64,000 nucleotides of DNA from Phycomyces blakesleeanus NRRL 1555(-) (lineage: Eukaryota; Mucoromycota; Mucoromycetes; Mucorales; Phycomycetaceae), in NCBI RefSeq assembly GCF_001638985.1, contig NW_017265148.1, positions 1,104,291-1,168,290 on the forward strand, written 5' to 3'. The notes under the pieces are model-generated. The model was not told where the DNA came from and did not search any database. It worked only from the letters and a program-made list of their open reading frames with translations. Position 1 is the first letter of the stretch. Each line of letters starts with the position of its first letter. Shown in pieces: positions 11,089 to 22,958 of the stretch. The translations under genes and the position numbers were made by a program.

Positions 11089-12439
11089 TCACAAAGGTTC
11101 TTTATTTTCACATTTTGCGAACTGGTTTACAGAATGCTGAACGATGTTATGGTAGTCCTCATCACTAAGATTACGCCATCCATCCTCAATTCTGGTGAGA
11201 ATAGTCTCATTGTCATTCAAACTCTTTCTTTGCACTCTGTCCTTCACCACTTTCCAAAACATCTCAATAGGATTGAGTTCTGGAGAGTATACCGGAAGGT
11301 AGACCAAATTGTATCCCCTGGAGAAGATATATCGACTGATATCTGCACTCTGGTGGATGGATGCATTATCCATCACCAGGAAGTTCCCCTTTATATTGGC
11401 ATACTTGTCCATCTCACCAAGGACAGCTTTCACAAACATCAAGAAATGCCCAACCACTGTACCCTTTGAGCCAAACTCACCAGAAGAGGACTGCTTGCAG
11501 AACTTAAGATTCCTCAAGCTGACGTATATAAGTTCTTTGGCTGATATAGCCCCAAGAATGGTAAGAGGGTGGGACCTGGTGGTTGGGGTGGTGGTGACTC
11601 CCTTCTTTCCCTTCTTGGACCATCCTCTTCCATGCTGTATGTTGATATCAAAGGCAGACTCGTCCAAGAAAACACAGTTGGTCATGTAGTTAGCACTTGT
11701 TTTCTTCATCTGCAGAATCCAGTTATATCTTGCCTTGATATTCTCCTCACTGTTCTTTGCTACAGGCTGCTTATAGACCTTTTTGAATGTGAGGTTGCAT
11801 TCGTTGGCTATAAACCTTCTGACAGTCTCTTTTGACACATTGATCTTGCCAAACACCAGGACGAGATGGTCCATCACGTCTTTAACATAGACAGATGTAT
11901 CTTCGGTAATGAATTCTTTAATGCACTTCCTGTGCTCGTCAGTCAGTCCTTTTTTCCTGCCCTTCTTGCCATGGTTGAACAAGTTGTCAGGGTTTTCATC
12001 ATACTTCTTCACCCAATGTTGTGTCACTCTGGCACTTACGTTCAATTGCTTTGCTGCAGCCTTAGCACTTAGCAATTTCTCATCCTTGAGCTTAAAAACT
12101 TGATGATGTCCTCATCAGTATAAGTATTACACTGACGAGTAGTCTTGCTTCTTTTTGGTGGGGGGATGCTTGGACTTCCCACTTGGTTCTCTGTCTGGGC
12201 ACTCTAAATTGGATATATATTTAAATACGTTTTTAATTACCACTTATTTTTTTTAAAAAAAATACCTCTGAGACTTCTGAAATCCTATCTCCATTTCTTG
12301 ATTCAAGGAATTGGGAATGAGTTGCTATTGTCTCAAGACCATTATAATCCTCGTCAATTATATGACTCAAAGCTTGAGAACTGTCTTCATTAACACTCTT
12401 TTCTTGACCACCTTCATACACGATTTTAAAGGAGGACAT
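11089..12439 (-). pseudogene. IS630-like DDE_3 transposase
   Basis: The gene starts at ATG 12439 (MSSFKIVYEGGQEK). It has a 62-nt GT-AG intron at 12204-12265 joining ISEVSE to SAQTENQVG, and runs to a stop at 11089. The N-terminal region is acidic and then basic. A helix-turn-helix follows (AAAKQLNVSARVTQHWVKKY), then the catalytic triad: Asp in FLDESAFD, Asp in FLVMDNASIH and Glu in PVYSPELNPIEMFW. All three residues are present. A single-base frame change sits in a T-run near 12095, between DEDIIK and KLKDEKLLSAK; one extra T would restore the frame. This could be a real lesion or a sequencing error. It is among the least decayed transposases here. Confidence 0.85.
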
Positions 12440-12787
12440 TTGGTTATAGTAGAAGCTAAGATAATTGAGAAAGGAAGTATATATTGCTTTCTTTATTACA
12501 AGTAAAGCTTTATACACGCAATTCGTTTTGTGAAATTCATTCACAAACGTTAATAGAGTCAGTCACAATGTATTACAGTAAGCGACGTTATATACACTGA
12601 AACTAAGGCTTTTCGTTTTATAGCTTCTTGTTGCCACTAACATTTTGAAGAAATCTTTTTATTTCTTAGATGTCATATATAAATGGGACTTGATGCACTT
12701 CTTGCATGATTTTTTGCAAGGAAAAAAAATAATACGTGCTTGGTACATCACTTTTTGTTTTTCTAAAAAAGAAATTAAAATATTAAA

Positions 12788-12865
12788 AGTGCACCTTATT
12801 TTTTCAAATTGTGCGCCTTATTTCCTCAAATTGTGTGCCTTATTTTCTCAAATTATGCGCCTTAC
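12788..12865 (-). repeat. IS630-like right end, 22-bp subrepeats
   Basis: Three full direct copies of a 22-bp unit (consensus GTGCGCCTTATTTTCTCAAATT with two or three variants) and a partial fourth (ATGCGCCTTAC). They are the inverted counterpart of 11021-11058. Confidence 0.75.
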
Positions 12866-12866
12866 A

Positions 12867-13990
12867 AATGTTTTTTACTGTAAAATCTTTTAAAATAGCA
12901 AAATTATATCATTTTTAGATAAATATTTCCCTTTTCATAAAAAATTTGGAGAATACAATTCATTGGATTTCATATTATTTTTTTCTAATCTAATCAAATA
13001 ATCTAAATATAGTAGAGCTATACCTTTTTTAGGTATATCTATTCTTCTTATAATTGTTCCAGAAAATGCATGATGTTTTAAATGAAAATATTTTTTATTA
13101 AAAAAAAACCTTGGAACTGAAAAAAGAGATATAAAAAACGATGGAAAAAATAGAAATGAAATTAAGAGAAGTATATTAAAAAGAAGTGTAAATAACATAC
13201 ATTATACGTGAAAAGCCTATAGTTTGCTTTCATTAATTAAATTAATTAAATTAATTAATATCAGTGATATTTTTACTCAGTTGCTAAATACAAGTTCTTT
13301 CATAATATATTACTTGGATATAGATTTATTAATTTACTGTTATTTAAAGAAGTATATCTTTATTTTCTTTCTTACATCATTTATCGCAGTTCTCCATTTT
13401 TGAGAGAGCATATGACGGACTGCTTATGAGTTTTTAAATCTATTAAGGGATATATTCTTCTCCAAGACTTTTTTCTCGATCTTGTGAACAAGATAATTCT
13501 TCTGAAAGGACGTTAAGTTACCCCATGAAAGAATAGCATTCTTCTTATTAATAAGTGTATTGAATGTGTTGTTTATCACATGAAGCACAATTTTTCCTGT
13601 AATATAGTACATGTCTGCACCAGTCTGTAGATTTCCTCCACCTAAATACAATGTCATTGTAGATTTTATCCCTTTGGCAGATAAAGCGCACGACTCTGAA
13701 ATGTGAGTTTTTATCAGGTCTTGGGATATCTCAACTGTCATCATTGCCAATTTTTTGCTCTGACTGAGCCTCTCTCAACTCAACACATTTATCGTCTCTT
13801 CAGTACGTCCCTCCAGAAGTACCCAAGGAGCTGAAAGCAGGAACACTTGTGGTATTTCAGGTATGAAACAATAGAAAAATAATAAATTTGATAATAGAGA
13901 CGTATAGAAATACTTTGAGACTGTATATCAGTTGTCTTTATTCATAAATAAAAAGTGTCCCTTTTTATAAGAAAACACAATCTGCTCTTG
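12867..13990. other. AT-rich interval with one minus-strand ORF
   Basis: Mostly AT-rich sequence, including an ATTAATTAA repeat near 13228-13260. A minus-strand open stretch at 13424-13750 encodes about 108 residues (it includes ALSAKGIKSTMTLYLGGG), and the same frame continues upstream past one TGA to about 13850. I do not recognise it. It may be a fragment of a transposon accessory protein. Confidence 0.3.
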
Positions 13991-14070
13991 CACTACGGGA
14001 AATAAAAGTGTGGCTTTCTGGTGGTTTTCTGGCGGTTTTGGATGGCGGTGTTCTGGCGGTTTTTTGCCTA
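13991..14070 (+). repeat. CACTA-A terminus and subterminal repeats
   Basis: CACTACGGGAAA is followed by four spaced copies of a TGGYGGTTTT-like motif between about 14022 and 14068. Short subterminal repeats of this kind are where CACTA transposition proteins bind in known elements; binding here is inferred. Confidence 0.75.
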
Positions 14071-14400
14071 AAATCCATTTTACTGCCCTTGAGTTTAAAC
14101 ACTTTTTACAAATCTCTGCTTCCTTATTATTTTTTATTGGCTTTTCTATTGGATATGGCTTCTTTCTTTATTGTGTAAAATTTATATAGAATTGATTATT
14201 TTTATTTGAGCATCATTTTGATTCGTGTTTTTGCTTTAAAACTTAGTTTATATAGAGTTTCTATAGGATATTAATTACTCCTTATTATTGTTACACTTTT
14301 AAAAATAGTTTTTATTGGATAGAATACATGTACATTTTTGATCATTTTAATAAATACAAATTTTTATTGGTTGTTTTTATAAAAATAACTTTTTTAAATT

Positions 14401-14490
14401 CATTTTATTGGCTTATATAACAAGAGGTAGTTTTTATTACTCATTTTATTGGCTTATATAACAGAAAGTAGTTTTTATTACTCACTTTGC
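14401..14490. repeat. 41-bp tandem duplication
   Basis: CATTTTATTGGCTTATATAA and the bases that follow recur with a 41-bp period, two copies, inside the left arm of CACTA-A. Confidence 0.7.
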
Positions 14491-14592
14491 TGGTTATTAA
14501 TGCAAAAAATAGATACATTTTATTGATAATAAACTATTCAATCTTCTATGTTTTTAAAGTATAGTATCCTATTCAATTCCATTGCATTTTGA

Positions 14593-15213
14593 TTACTTAT
14601 GAAACTGCAATCTTCTATGGCAATCTCTCCAGAGAAGAGCAACTCTTTCAATTGATGCCCGGTTTCCAAGACATCTGGTGAAGTCTATACCAGAATCCTT
14701 CATTATACTTGCGTGGCTCACACACATATCTTTCTTAACTGCTGCTGGTATAGACCCCCAGCTAGGGTTAGAACTAAGAGCGATCACCAAAGGATAGGCA
14801 GCCATATCATCACATATAAGCTTCGTGGCCAAAGTGAGTGTGGCTTTTACATGACTGGTTACTTCAACGCCGAGATCTTCACTTATCATTTTGAAAATGT
14901 GTCTCAAAGTTATGTCACGGAAATTGTCCACAGGTTTGTGAATATAATTACCACCCGACTAAAAAATAACATGTTAATATATATTCACATTATTTTATTT
15001 TTGACTTACAATGATAGTGGCAGAAGGTGAAATGCCTTGGTTTAGAGTATTTTGGGTCTCTGGTTGATTCTTGAGAGCGGTGATCTCCAACTTTAACTCT
15101 TCCATCTGTGTCTTCATTTCAAGCTTGAAGTTTTCTTGGCCTGCCTTCAAAGATAGAATCTCATTGTACATAGTGTGTAACAAGGAGATGATGTTGTTAT
15201 TGGTGTTGTTTAT
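14593..15213 (-). pseudogene. CACTA-A coiled-coil accessory gene
   Basis: Two exons (15213-15010 and 14958-14593) are separated by a short GT-AG intron and would encode about 189 residues. The N-terminal half is a predicted coiled coil rich in Leu, Glu and Lys (MYNEILSLKAGQENFKLEMK). The C-terminal half is a compact domain with NPSWGSIPAAVKKDM, a Cys near GIDFTRC and ALLWRD. Compared with the copy in CACTA-C (ATG at 37958), the start codon here has become ATA, so translation is probably lost. The gene is divergent from the transposase, about 337 bp away. The coiled coil suggests self-association or binding to the transposase; the function is unknown. It may play the role TnpA plays in plant CACTA elements. 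Confidence 0.65.
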
Positions 15214-15550
15214 GTTGAGAGTTTGGTTTACCTGAGAAAAAGAATTGTTGTGAAAGAAAGATAAAAACCAAAAAAAATTTCTATTGTCTATTATTAGTTT
15301 CATATTAATTAGTTTGACTTAATCATCTCAGACAATATTAATTTTGACTTGCCAAAGTTGTATAGACAGCTTAATAGGCAATGTTTCAGATTCTGTTCCT
15401 GTGTTTATACTCGTAATATCTATGTCATCATCTTGAAGTTATTAAGTCTATTCGAATCTCAAAGCTATTAAGTATAAAGACATACCATTTAAAAGCAATT
15501 ATTAATATTCATATCTTTACTCTAAAGTGTTTATTTTCAACTTAAAAAAA
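15214..15550. promoter_or_regulatory. Divergent promoter of CACTA-A
   Basis: A 337-bp AT-rich spacer lies between the two divergent starts. The corresponding spacer in CACTA-C is about 335 bp once its inserted MITE is removed, and long stretches match, for example AATATTAATTTTGACTTGCC and GCAATGTTTCAGATTCTG. Conservation in length and sequence suggests a shared bidirectional promoter. Confidence 0.55.
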
Positions 15551-18112
15551 ATGTCTTCAAATTCAATCCTTGATAGTTACCAATGCAATTTTTGTAAAGA
15601 ACACTACCCCAGTCTGAAAAAGACCAAAAATTGTAGAGTTCAATGCTTTAAGAACCGTCATAGAAGACACAATCATATCCAGACTTCTCAGATCATGCAT
15701 GTTCCTGAACAAGTCAGCATTGTTTTGAACACTGTTTCAAACAACTCCATTGCGTAAGACTACAAATCACATATATACTATTAGAAAGTGTAATTAATTA
15801 CGTTATTACCTTTATAAACAAGCAGGGAAAACAATACATCAAATGATGACCAAACTGTAAATTCCTTCAATAAAAGTGATAAAAATGAATCCATGATAAG
15901 GTATATATACATATATGAATGTATTATATTAATTTGTGTTTTCATAATTAAAGTACAGTATTGAATATGATAATATCATCGAAGAATCAGTTGCAATAAA
16001 AGATATCAAAGGTGTAGCTACGTCTATGGTATATGACTTCAGTCAACCTCTTCCTACTCCCAGTTACGATGATGCAAAGAATCTCGAATTCATCCAAATC
16101 ATCAAAGACTTTGGCATCTCTTGCAAAGCACATAAAAAAATTACTAGTCATTTCAATGAAATTCTTGGCACCTCAGCAGATATCACATATAGAGCGTGCA
16201 CACTCTATCTTGGCAAAGAGCTGTTGAAGCATTTCTCAAGAATAGAAAAGAAGAAATACGACGTCTGCTGCAATGGCTGCATGTTGTTCAACAATGAGCA
16301 TGAGACCAAATGCTCAAACTGTAGCGAAGATCGCTACAAGAGCACTGACAACAATAATACATTGGTTCATGCAAGAACCATGGTCCAACTTCCTTTGGGC
16401 AGACAACTTGCTCTCTGTTTGGCCAACAATAGCACTAGAACAGAGATGCTCTACTATCACCACCACGAGCCAAGTCAGGACGGCACAAAGTCTGATGTGT
16501 TCAATAGCCAAGCATATCAGTCAAGGAAGCATATCTTCTCGGGAAGAGATGATATTGCTATTTTGCTGTCAGTAGATGAGTTTGCTCCCCATAAGGTTTC
16601 TGATTTGGTAACAATCATTTATGTCACTATACTAAACCTGAATTCAATGATCCAGTATGAGCAGAAAAAAAATGATTCAACTTGCCATGATTCCTGGACC
16701 CAAGGTGCCCACTGACTTCTAGTCATTTATGAGATCAATCATAAAAGAGCTTTGTGTGTTGCAGTCCGAAAGAATGGTGGTCAAAACATCTACAGAGACC
16801 TTCAAGGCCAAGGTCCACGTGCTAATGGCAATGGGTGATATCCCAGCTCTGGTGAAGCTAGCATGTCATGTTGGCCACATGAGCAAAGATGGCTGCAGAA
16901 TCTGCCATGTTGTTGGCCAATCTCCTGGCCATGGTCAGTATTTCCGTATGTCACCAGCCACTGCCATACGTACACTGGGTAGCTTCTGTGGTTTCTGTGA
17001 GGCAGACGAGTCCAGCAGAAGAGGACTTACAGGGCAATCACCAATGGCAACATTAAATGCATACTCCGGGCCATATTTCTTTGCCTTGAATGAAATGCAT
17101 GGTATCTGCCATGGTGTGGCAAAACAGATCTGGGGGCTTGTCACTGGCAAGTACAGAAAAAAATATCCGCTTGTTCTCTCTGTTGGAGTTCAGAAAGATA
17201 TAGGTGCAGCAATGACATTAACAAAGAAAATGATCCCTACATCGTTTCATGGTGCTTGGAGAGACGTATCAAAGAATGCAGGATACTTTAAGGCAGTAGA
17301 CTGAGCAGACTTCCTTCTGTTCATTGTTCCGACTCTAGTAGCAGAGCAGATAAGAAATATATCTGCACGGAAGGCATTGCTTGGCCTTGTACAAGTGTGC
17401 AATTTACTCATGAGCTGGGAGTTATCAGCAGAGGAACAAGCCTCAATAAAAAGGTATATTAAATATCAATATTTGTTATTCTTTTTTAAAAATATATACT
17501 AACTTCTATCTTAGAGAACTTGTTAAATGGAATGTGTATCTTGAGACTCTGCTTGCCGAGGACAAGGTCGATCTTAAGGTTTTCACCATTAACCAGCACC
17601 TCTTACAACACTACCTGGATATGACCGAAGCATTTGGCCTGCCAAGATCATACAGTGCTAGATTAGTAGAAAAAGCAATTGGCAAGTACTCTAATGCCAT
17701 TGAGAGTAACTCTGCCATCAGAATCAACACTGGCAATATCATGCTTGGCTTGGCACAGACCAGACAGGTAGAGCACACGAAGGCAAAGATAGCAGCAAGA
17801 CCATGAGCAGCAAGACTTCTTGCATACAAAAATTTCTCTGCTGGTTGGCTGATGACGAGTGAAGGTGAATGTGTTGGTGCTGGATCTGATATTGAGTTCT
17901 GGGGGCCTTTGAGGAATAGAACGATTCAAGATAGTTTTGAAGGCATTTCATGTCTTTCATAACTTCTTGAAGACTTTTACAAATCAAAGGGGGAAAAGTG
18001 TAGCACGATTGAAGCAGTTATACAAACTTGCCGCAAGGCATTTGTCAATGGTTGTGTGATTGACTCTGCACTCAACCAAAATTGTGTAAGAAAGGCACAT
18101 AATATCAGATTA
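15551..18112 (+). pseudogene. CACTA-A Tnp2-type transposase, truncated
   Basis: Exons are about 15551-15753, 15826-15900, 15959-17453 and 17515-18112. The N-terminus has a C2H2-like finger (YQCNFCKEHYPS). A Cys cluster follows (CNGCMLFNNEHETKCSNC), then LLSVDEFAPHKVSD with a probable catalytic Asp, MIPGPKVPTDF, CRICHVVGQSPGHG, and the family landmark NEMHGICHGVAKQIWGL. Lesions are a frameshift in an A-run near 16672, TAG after TDF near 16723, TGA at 17302 (where family members have Trp, VDWADFLL), a TGA near 17804 and a TAA near 17960. CACTA-B then replaces the 3' end within NIRLHY. Non-functional. Confidence 0.85.
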
Positions 18113-18310
18113 CACTATGGTGGAGAAAATGGTAACATGTTACCACTTTGGTAACATAACTGCGATTTTTTACTTAATAAAAAATGGCAGTTATGACTCT
18201 GTATAAGGCCAAAACAGGCACTGTTACCATTTTTTACATAGTAAAAAATGTCAGTTATTTATTATGTAAAAAGCCAAAACAAGCACTGTTACCATTTTTT
18301 CAAAAAAAAA
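18113..18310 (+). repeat. CACTA-B terminus and subterminal repeats
   Basis: The CACTA end is followed by GGTAACATGTTACC, a perfect palindrome, then by units of about 65 bp sharing GGCACTGTTACCATTTTTT, ATGKCAGTTAT and GCCAAAACARGC. These look like subterminal binding repeats of a CACTA element. Confidence 0.7.
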
Positions 18311-19438
18311 TCAAGCGTCCTTCCTTTCCTCTATTACATTCTTTCTTTTGTTCTATTGCTTTCAATTCTAGCACAACCTCTTGTTTTTCCTTTGCAGCTT
18401 TAACAGAATGGTCTGTTTTTTATTATACAGTATTGAATTGGGTTTAATTGAATTGAATCTTTATTTCAATGCATGTTTTATTAAATGAAAATGATAATAA
18501 TAATAGTAATAATGAAAAAAAATTTCATCAGCCACTCACAATAAAAAATGGTTCCGTTTAGCTACTGCAAAACATATGCAGTAAAACACTACTATTCAAA
18601 TTGTATTTCATATTCTTTGGGTATTCTAATATATCTTAGATAGCACTTATTATTTTTTACCAATTTCTACAAATATACTAATATTAGAGAAAAAACTTAA
18701 AATAAATAAATAGATATAATATTATTATAATGCTTACCTTTATATAATGTGCTTACTTGTTCAGTAAAATAAGCATTTACTCTAAGAATATATATATATA
18801 TTAGAGAATGTATCAATATTTAAGATCTATATATAAGAAAAGCAATAAAACATAAGCACTATAGAAAGTCGTTATCGTAGAAGAAGAAAAACTTGAGCAA
18901 AGATTCAAGTCATTTAACATGAAGCTAATTCAAATCTGATTCATACAACCGGAATGAGCATCTTGTTAGAAAGCTCAAAGTGTTTATTCTACTCAATATA
19001 CTTACATATAATAGAACAACTCCCGAGTATAATATATCAGTACAAAAATATTACTATAAATCTTTTTCTAAAAAAAAAGGCTATATACTATTTCCTTTTA
19101 TATTTGAATATAACGGAATTGTAGATGCTGTACATTTGCTTCAAATTCTTGTAATCACAACATTAGCAATCATATGAAAGAGGTTGATAAATTTTTTATA
19201 TGAAAGAAAAAAGGAATAAAAAACATAAAAAGAAAAATGACGAGATAAGAAAAATATGCACTAAAGACAGACTAAAAAAAATCAAACTTGGCCAATCACA
19301 GCAGCCAAACTATGATCTTTGGCTTCTCTTGCAAGCAGGCTTGACACTTGCTGTGGGTGGAGGGGACCTACATAAAAGAGTAAGAAGTTTATATTAGTTT
19401 TGTATTAACAGCGCATGAGAAAAAGCAACAATGGTAAT

Positions 19439-20340
19439 TTACAGCACATCTGCCATTATGGGCGACTCAACATCACCAGTTTCTGACATATCAGGAGAAG
19501 AAAGCGAAGAATAACTTATGTCTTGCTGTGTCTATAGCATAATAAAAGAAAACGATGTTAATTAAAGTTTACAATATATAGATTTGTTAATTGATAAACT
19601 TACTTTGTTCTTCTCTGCCATTCTTCTCTTGTGTGTCAGGTTGTCACTCTTGAAGCTTTCCCGAAGAAGGATTCTTGCACATCACATTCTTTTACATTGG
19701 TGGATGTGCAATCTACCATTCTTCGCCAACCTCTCCAAATGCATCATGTAGTATTCCCTGTTTTTCTCTGGGATATTCTTCCATTCTTTTGAGGCCGCAG
19801 GAAAGTCTTTGTCAATGATATCATGCTTTACCGTATGGCCTAATGTTTTGAGATGCAGTCTTTTTACTGTCAAATCATGGTCTAAAAGAGGGACTAATGG
19901 GGGAAAAGGCTGCCCTTGTGGAACTTCTTTGCAGCGTGCCTTTCAGTTCTGCTCGTGAAGAATCTGAAGCAACAGATTGTATTTTTGTGCTTCGTTTTTT
20001 TCTTTGAACTCGCTGCCAGTATTGATTACTTGCTTACCGAGCTGATCAGGGTACTCTGTGAGCTGGGCTTTTTTCACAGACTTGGCAATGTGCTCAAGAG
20101 CTACAAAAAATGTATGATAATATTAATAAAGTAAATAAACATCTAAGCACAGAATATATATGACTTACAACTCTGCTCAATAATGCTTTGTTGCATTGTA
20201 GTTAGATCTTCCGCACTGACTGCTGGCACAAATTGATTGCTGAATTGCCTTTGAAGCTCGCGCAATGCTTGCTTGATTTCAGCAAGATCAACCTCAATCT
20301 TTTGAATTGAGTTGAGGAGAGTTGTGTTAATATCGGACAT
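19439..20340 (-). pseudogene. CACTA-B coiled-coil accessory gene
   Basis: It starts at ATG 20340. Three exons are visible: MSDINTTLLNSIQKIEVDLA with a long Leu/Gln/Glu coiled coil, a middle exon from LEHIAKSVKKAQLTEY through TVKRLHLKTLGHTVKHD to ARILLRESFKSDN, and a short acidic/Ser exon (SSLSSPDMSETGDVESP) ending at 19439. The plan is like that of the accessory genes of CACTA-A and -C, with a W..IP motif (KEWKNIPEKNREY), though sequence similarity is weak. In-frame TGA codons fall after LHEQN (near 19948) and at 19682, so the copy looks inactive. Whether the three genes are truly homologous needs profile comparison. Confidence 0.55.
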
Positions 20341-21778
20341 GTTTAAGTTTTTTTTTAGCTATAAGCAGTGAGTTGAAAAGAAAAGGTGATAGCTTAGACA
20401 AGTAGAATAAGAGCGATTTGAGTTTGAGAAAGGCAACGATTTATTACAAGCAATTGATAGCTATTTCTATGAAAAAGATACAGACAGATATACAAACAAA
20501 ACATATAAAAGAAGGGATGCTTATGCACTTGTATGCACCTGTCTGCACCTGTCTGCAGTAGCCCATGTGAACATGATACAGTCTTTTTGTGTTGACACAA
20601 CAAAACTGTAAGAAATATAAAAATAAAATGAATTAGACTTTAAATCAATATTACATATATAAATGTTCATACTTTGCACCATCTACATATTAAACGTTTT
20701 AAAGTATATGATATAATAATATAACTCTATATATATTGCAGATATAGCATGAAATTTGATTAAAGTTCTCGATGACAAAACCCTGTACCAGTTAAAATTA
20801 TAACTTTAAGTATACTCTACAGTAGCTATATAACATCTGAACATCATATAGTTAATTAGCCCCTTTTTATCAATATTAAAGTAAATGTTATGATACTCAA
20901 GCCCATATCATACTTATTATCATTATCAACTAAAACGCGTTTTGATTGATGCTGTCATCAAAGATAAAAATAATTTTAACTGTCATTACTATTATTTACC
21001 AAGGGGCATTTTTGACTGAAACCGTATATTTTTGAAAAAGATATGCTTTAACTCACATTGGCACTTTCAATTAACATCCCTTTTGATCAGTAGTGCTTAT
21101 CTTGATGATGTCAGTAAAAGAGTATCAGACTATAGCCCTCATTATCTATATCTATTTCTTTAAGTTTTATACATAAACAAGAAAATAATGCTATTAGCTA
21201 AATATATATTTACTATCTCAAAAATACTATTAGTACAACACAGATAATATAAATATGTCTTTTCTACCAATGTGTTTAGACAGTACTACTTTTTTTTAAC
21301 TGTTACTTATTAGAAGGCTGTTTTTCTTTGCCTTTGGTATTAGAGAGTAATTGATAATTTATTTAAAAAAAACATAAATTATTTGGTCGTTAATTATCCT
21401 AAATATACATATACCTCTTTATAAAGTCCAAAGAATATCTAATTGCTCACAAGTAAAGAGTACGTGTCTGTTTCACCAGTGCTCTTTTAATGGTACCCCC
21501 TTGTCAACCAAGAAGTATTTTAACTTACATCATAATTATTAATGAAGAAGAATCTTTCCAACCACAGGAATTATTTACTGACAGGTGTTTCACCTAGCAT
21601 TGACATTACTGTAATCATTGCTATATCATCACTATGAGAGAGAAAAAGAAAAAGAGCCGCAAGCATTTTGGTTAAAAAATAAAGAGTATATAAAGATGTC
21701 TTTTACATTTAATGAATAGCACCAAAATCCTCTTCGCAGCTTTATTTTATATATTACATACATACCAAACCAACTAAT
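20341..21778. other. Long AT-rich divergent spacer of CACTA-B
   Basis: This 1.4-kb region between the divergent starts holds no gene I recognise. It is four times longer than the equivalent spacer of A and C, so it may contain an unrecognised insertion. I saw no clear ends. Confidence 0.4.
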
Positions 21779-22882
21779 ATGTCTTCTTCCAACACCAGCC
21801 AGCAGAGAGATAGAATATCTACACAACAATACCAATATGATCAATGTATCTTGTTTTTTGATAACTACCAGAAGCTGCAAAACCACAAGAGAATTCATAG
21901 AGGAGATTCAGCAACAATGACTGAAATTGACCAGTCTATTCTAGATGATGTTGACATGTACCATGACAAAAATGATACTAGTAATGAAGATAAATCTGTT
22001 AGCAATTCAGGTAATGAAAAGAGCTGTAATTGTATTATTTATTTTCCAATTATTAAATAATATATTACAGAATATACTATGGAGTCTATGGAGCTTGATA
22101 ATACTATTTCATATAAGTGCGCATGTAATTTTGAGGACAATGAGGGTGAAGCTCACATTTACAACAGCAGCCAAATCAGTACAAATACTTTTACCAAGGC
22201 CGAGTTGATGAGTATTCATCTGTCTCAATTGATGCTACAGCATAGAATTGCTAAAGCAGCATATAGAGACATTGTTCAATTTATAAACACTGTCATCCGA
22301 GACCATGACAATATAATGATGGGTAAAATATTATATTTTCTGTTACCTTGTACTTTAATTCCAGATCATTAACATGTAGTGATATCGTTTTTTTTAGAGC
22401 CTAAGGCTAAGATCAGTCATAGCAAAACTGTTGATGCTTTGCTCAAGTCAAAGTCAAGTGTCAAGGGCCATGAGTATGATGTCTGCTCTAGTGGTTGTCG
22501 ATTGTATGGCATTAATGACGACCAGGAATCTTGTGTTGACTGCGGCAAACCACAATACAAGACTGATCCCGATCAAAGTCAGACACCAGCCGCCAGTATG
22601 AAACTTATGTCAGTTGGAGATATGCTTTCTCAAATGTTGGCAGATCCAGCCACAAGAGAACTCCTCTGTTACAGAGCAAACTGGGAATCTGTAGCTGGTC
22701 AGCTAACCAACATTTTTGATGGTGACAATCACAAGCAGTTGGTGCAGCAGGGCCTGTTCTCCAATCCCAATGATATTGTCATTAGGCTTTATACTAATGG
22801 GTTTGTCAATCAAAAGAAAGATAAAAACTCATATACCATCATCCATTGCATAATATTCAACCTAGACCCATCCACCAGATAA
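21779..22882 (+). pseudogene. CACTA-B Tnp2-type transposase, 5' part only
   Basis: Three exons (21779-22014, 22071-22320 and 22399-22882) are joined by two short GT-AG introns (SVSNS to EYTMES, and NIMM to EPKAK). The N-terminus has a finger-like CILFF...HKRIHRG stretch. A Cys cluster CSSGCRLYGINDDQESCVDC matches the one in CACTA-A. The reading frame ends at IIFNLDPSTR, the point where A continues with NLNSMIQYEQKK. Only AT-rich sequence follows before the Tc1 at 22959. The catalytic part is missing. Confidence 0.75.
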
Positions 22883-22958
22883 TTAATTAATTTATTACTA
22901 TTTATTATTATTATTACATTTTTTTTAAAAAAAGTTACTAATAAAATACTTAGATATA

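Larger units (their letters stand above)
11019..12866 (-). mobile_element. IS630-like (DDE_3) transposon with subrepeat ends
   Basis: A leftward transposase gene is bounded by inverted ends made of 22-bp subrepeats. The left end (11021-11058) has about one and a half units and the right end (12788-12865) about three and a half. Both termini begin GTA followed by a (C)AAGGC-type motif, next to TA dinucleotides, as expected for TA-targeting IS630/Tc1 elements. The exact boundary is uncertain by a few bases. The transposase is nearly intact. Confidence 0.7.
13991..18112. mobile_element. CACTA element A (left end present, right end lost)
   Basis: The left terminus is CACTACGGGAAATAAAAG at 13991, shared with the outer end of CACTA-C at 39114. 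Inside are a divergent pair: a leftward coiled-coil gene and a rightward Tnp2 transposase. The right part is cut at 18113, where a second CACTA element begins. No matching right terminus was found in the window. All genes carry lesions. Confidence 0.85.
18113..22956. mobile_element. CACTA element B (left end present)
   Basis: It begins CACTATGGTGGAGAAAATGG, within the C-terminal codons of the CACTA-A transposase and preceded by TTA, the usual 3-bp size of a CACTA target duplication. It carries a leftward coiled-coil gene and a rightward Tnp2 transposase, the same arrangement as A and C but from a diverged family. The transposase stops at 22882 and a Tc1 sits at 22959. The right end of B was not found. 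Confidence 0.72.

Noticed and set aside
12095..12110. A second intron in the IS630-like gene to explain the frame change
   Set aside because: No GT donor is present; a one-base change in the T-run suffices.
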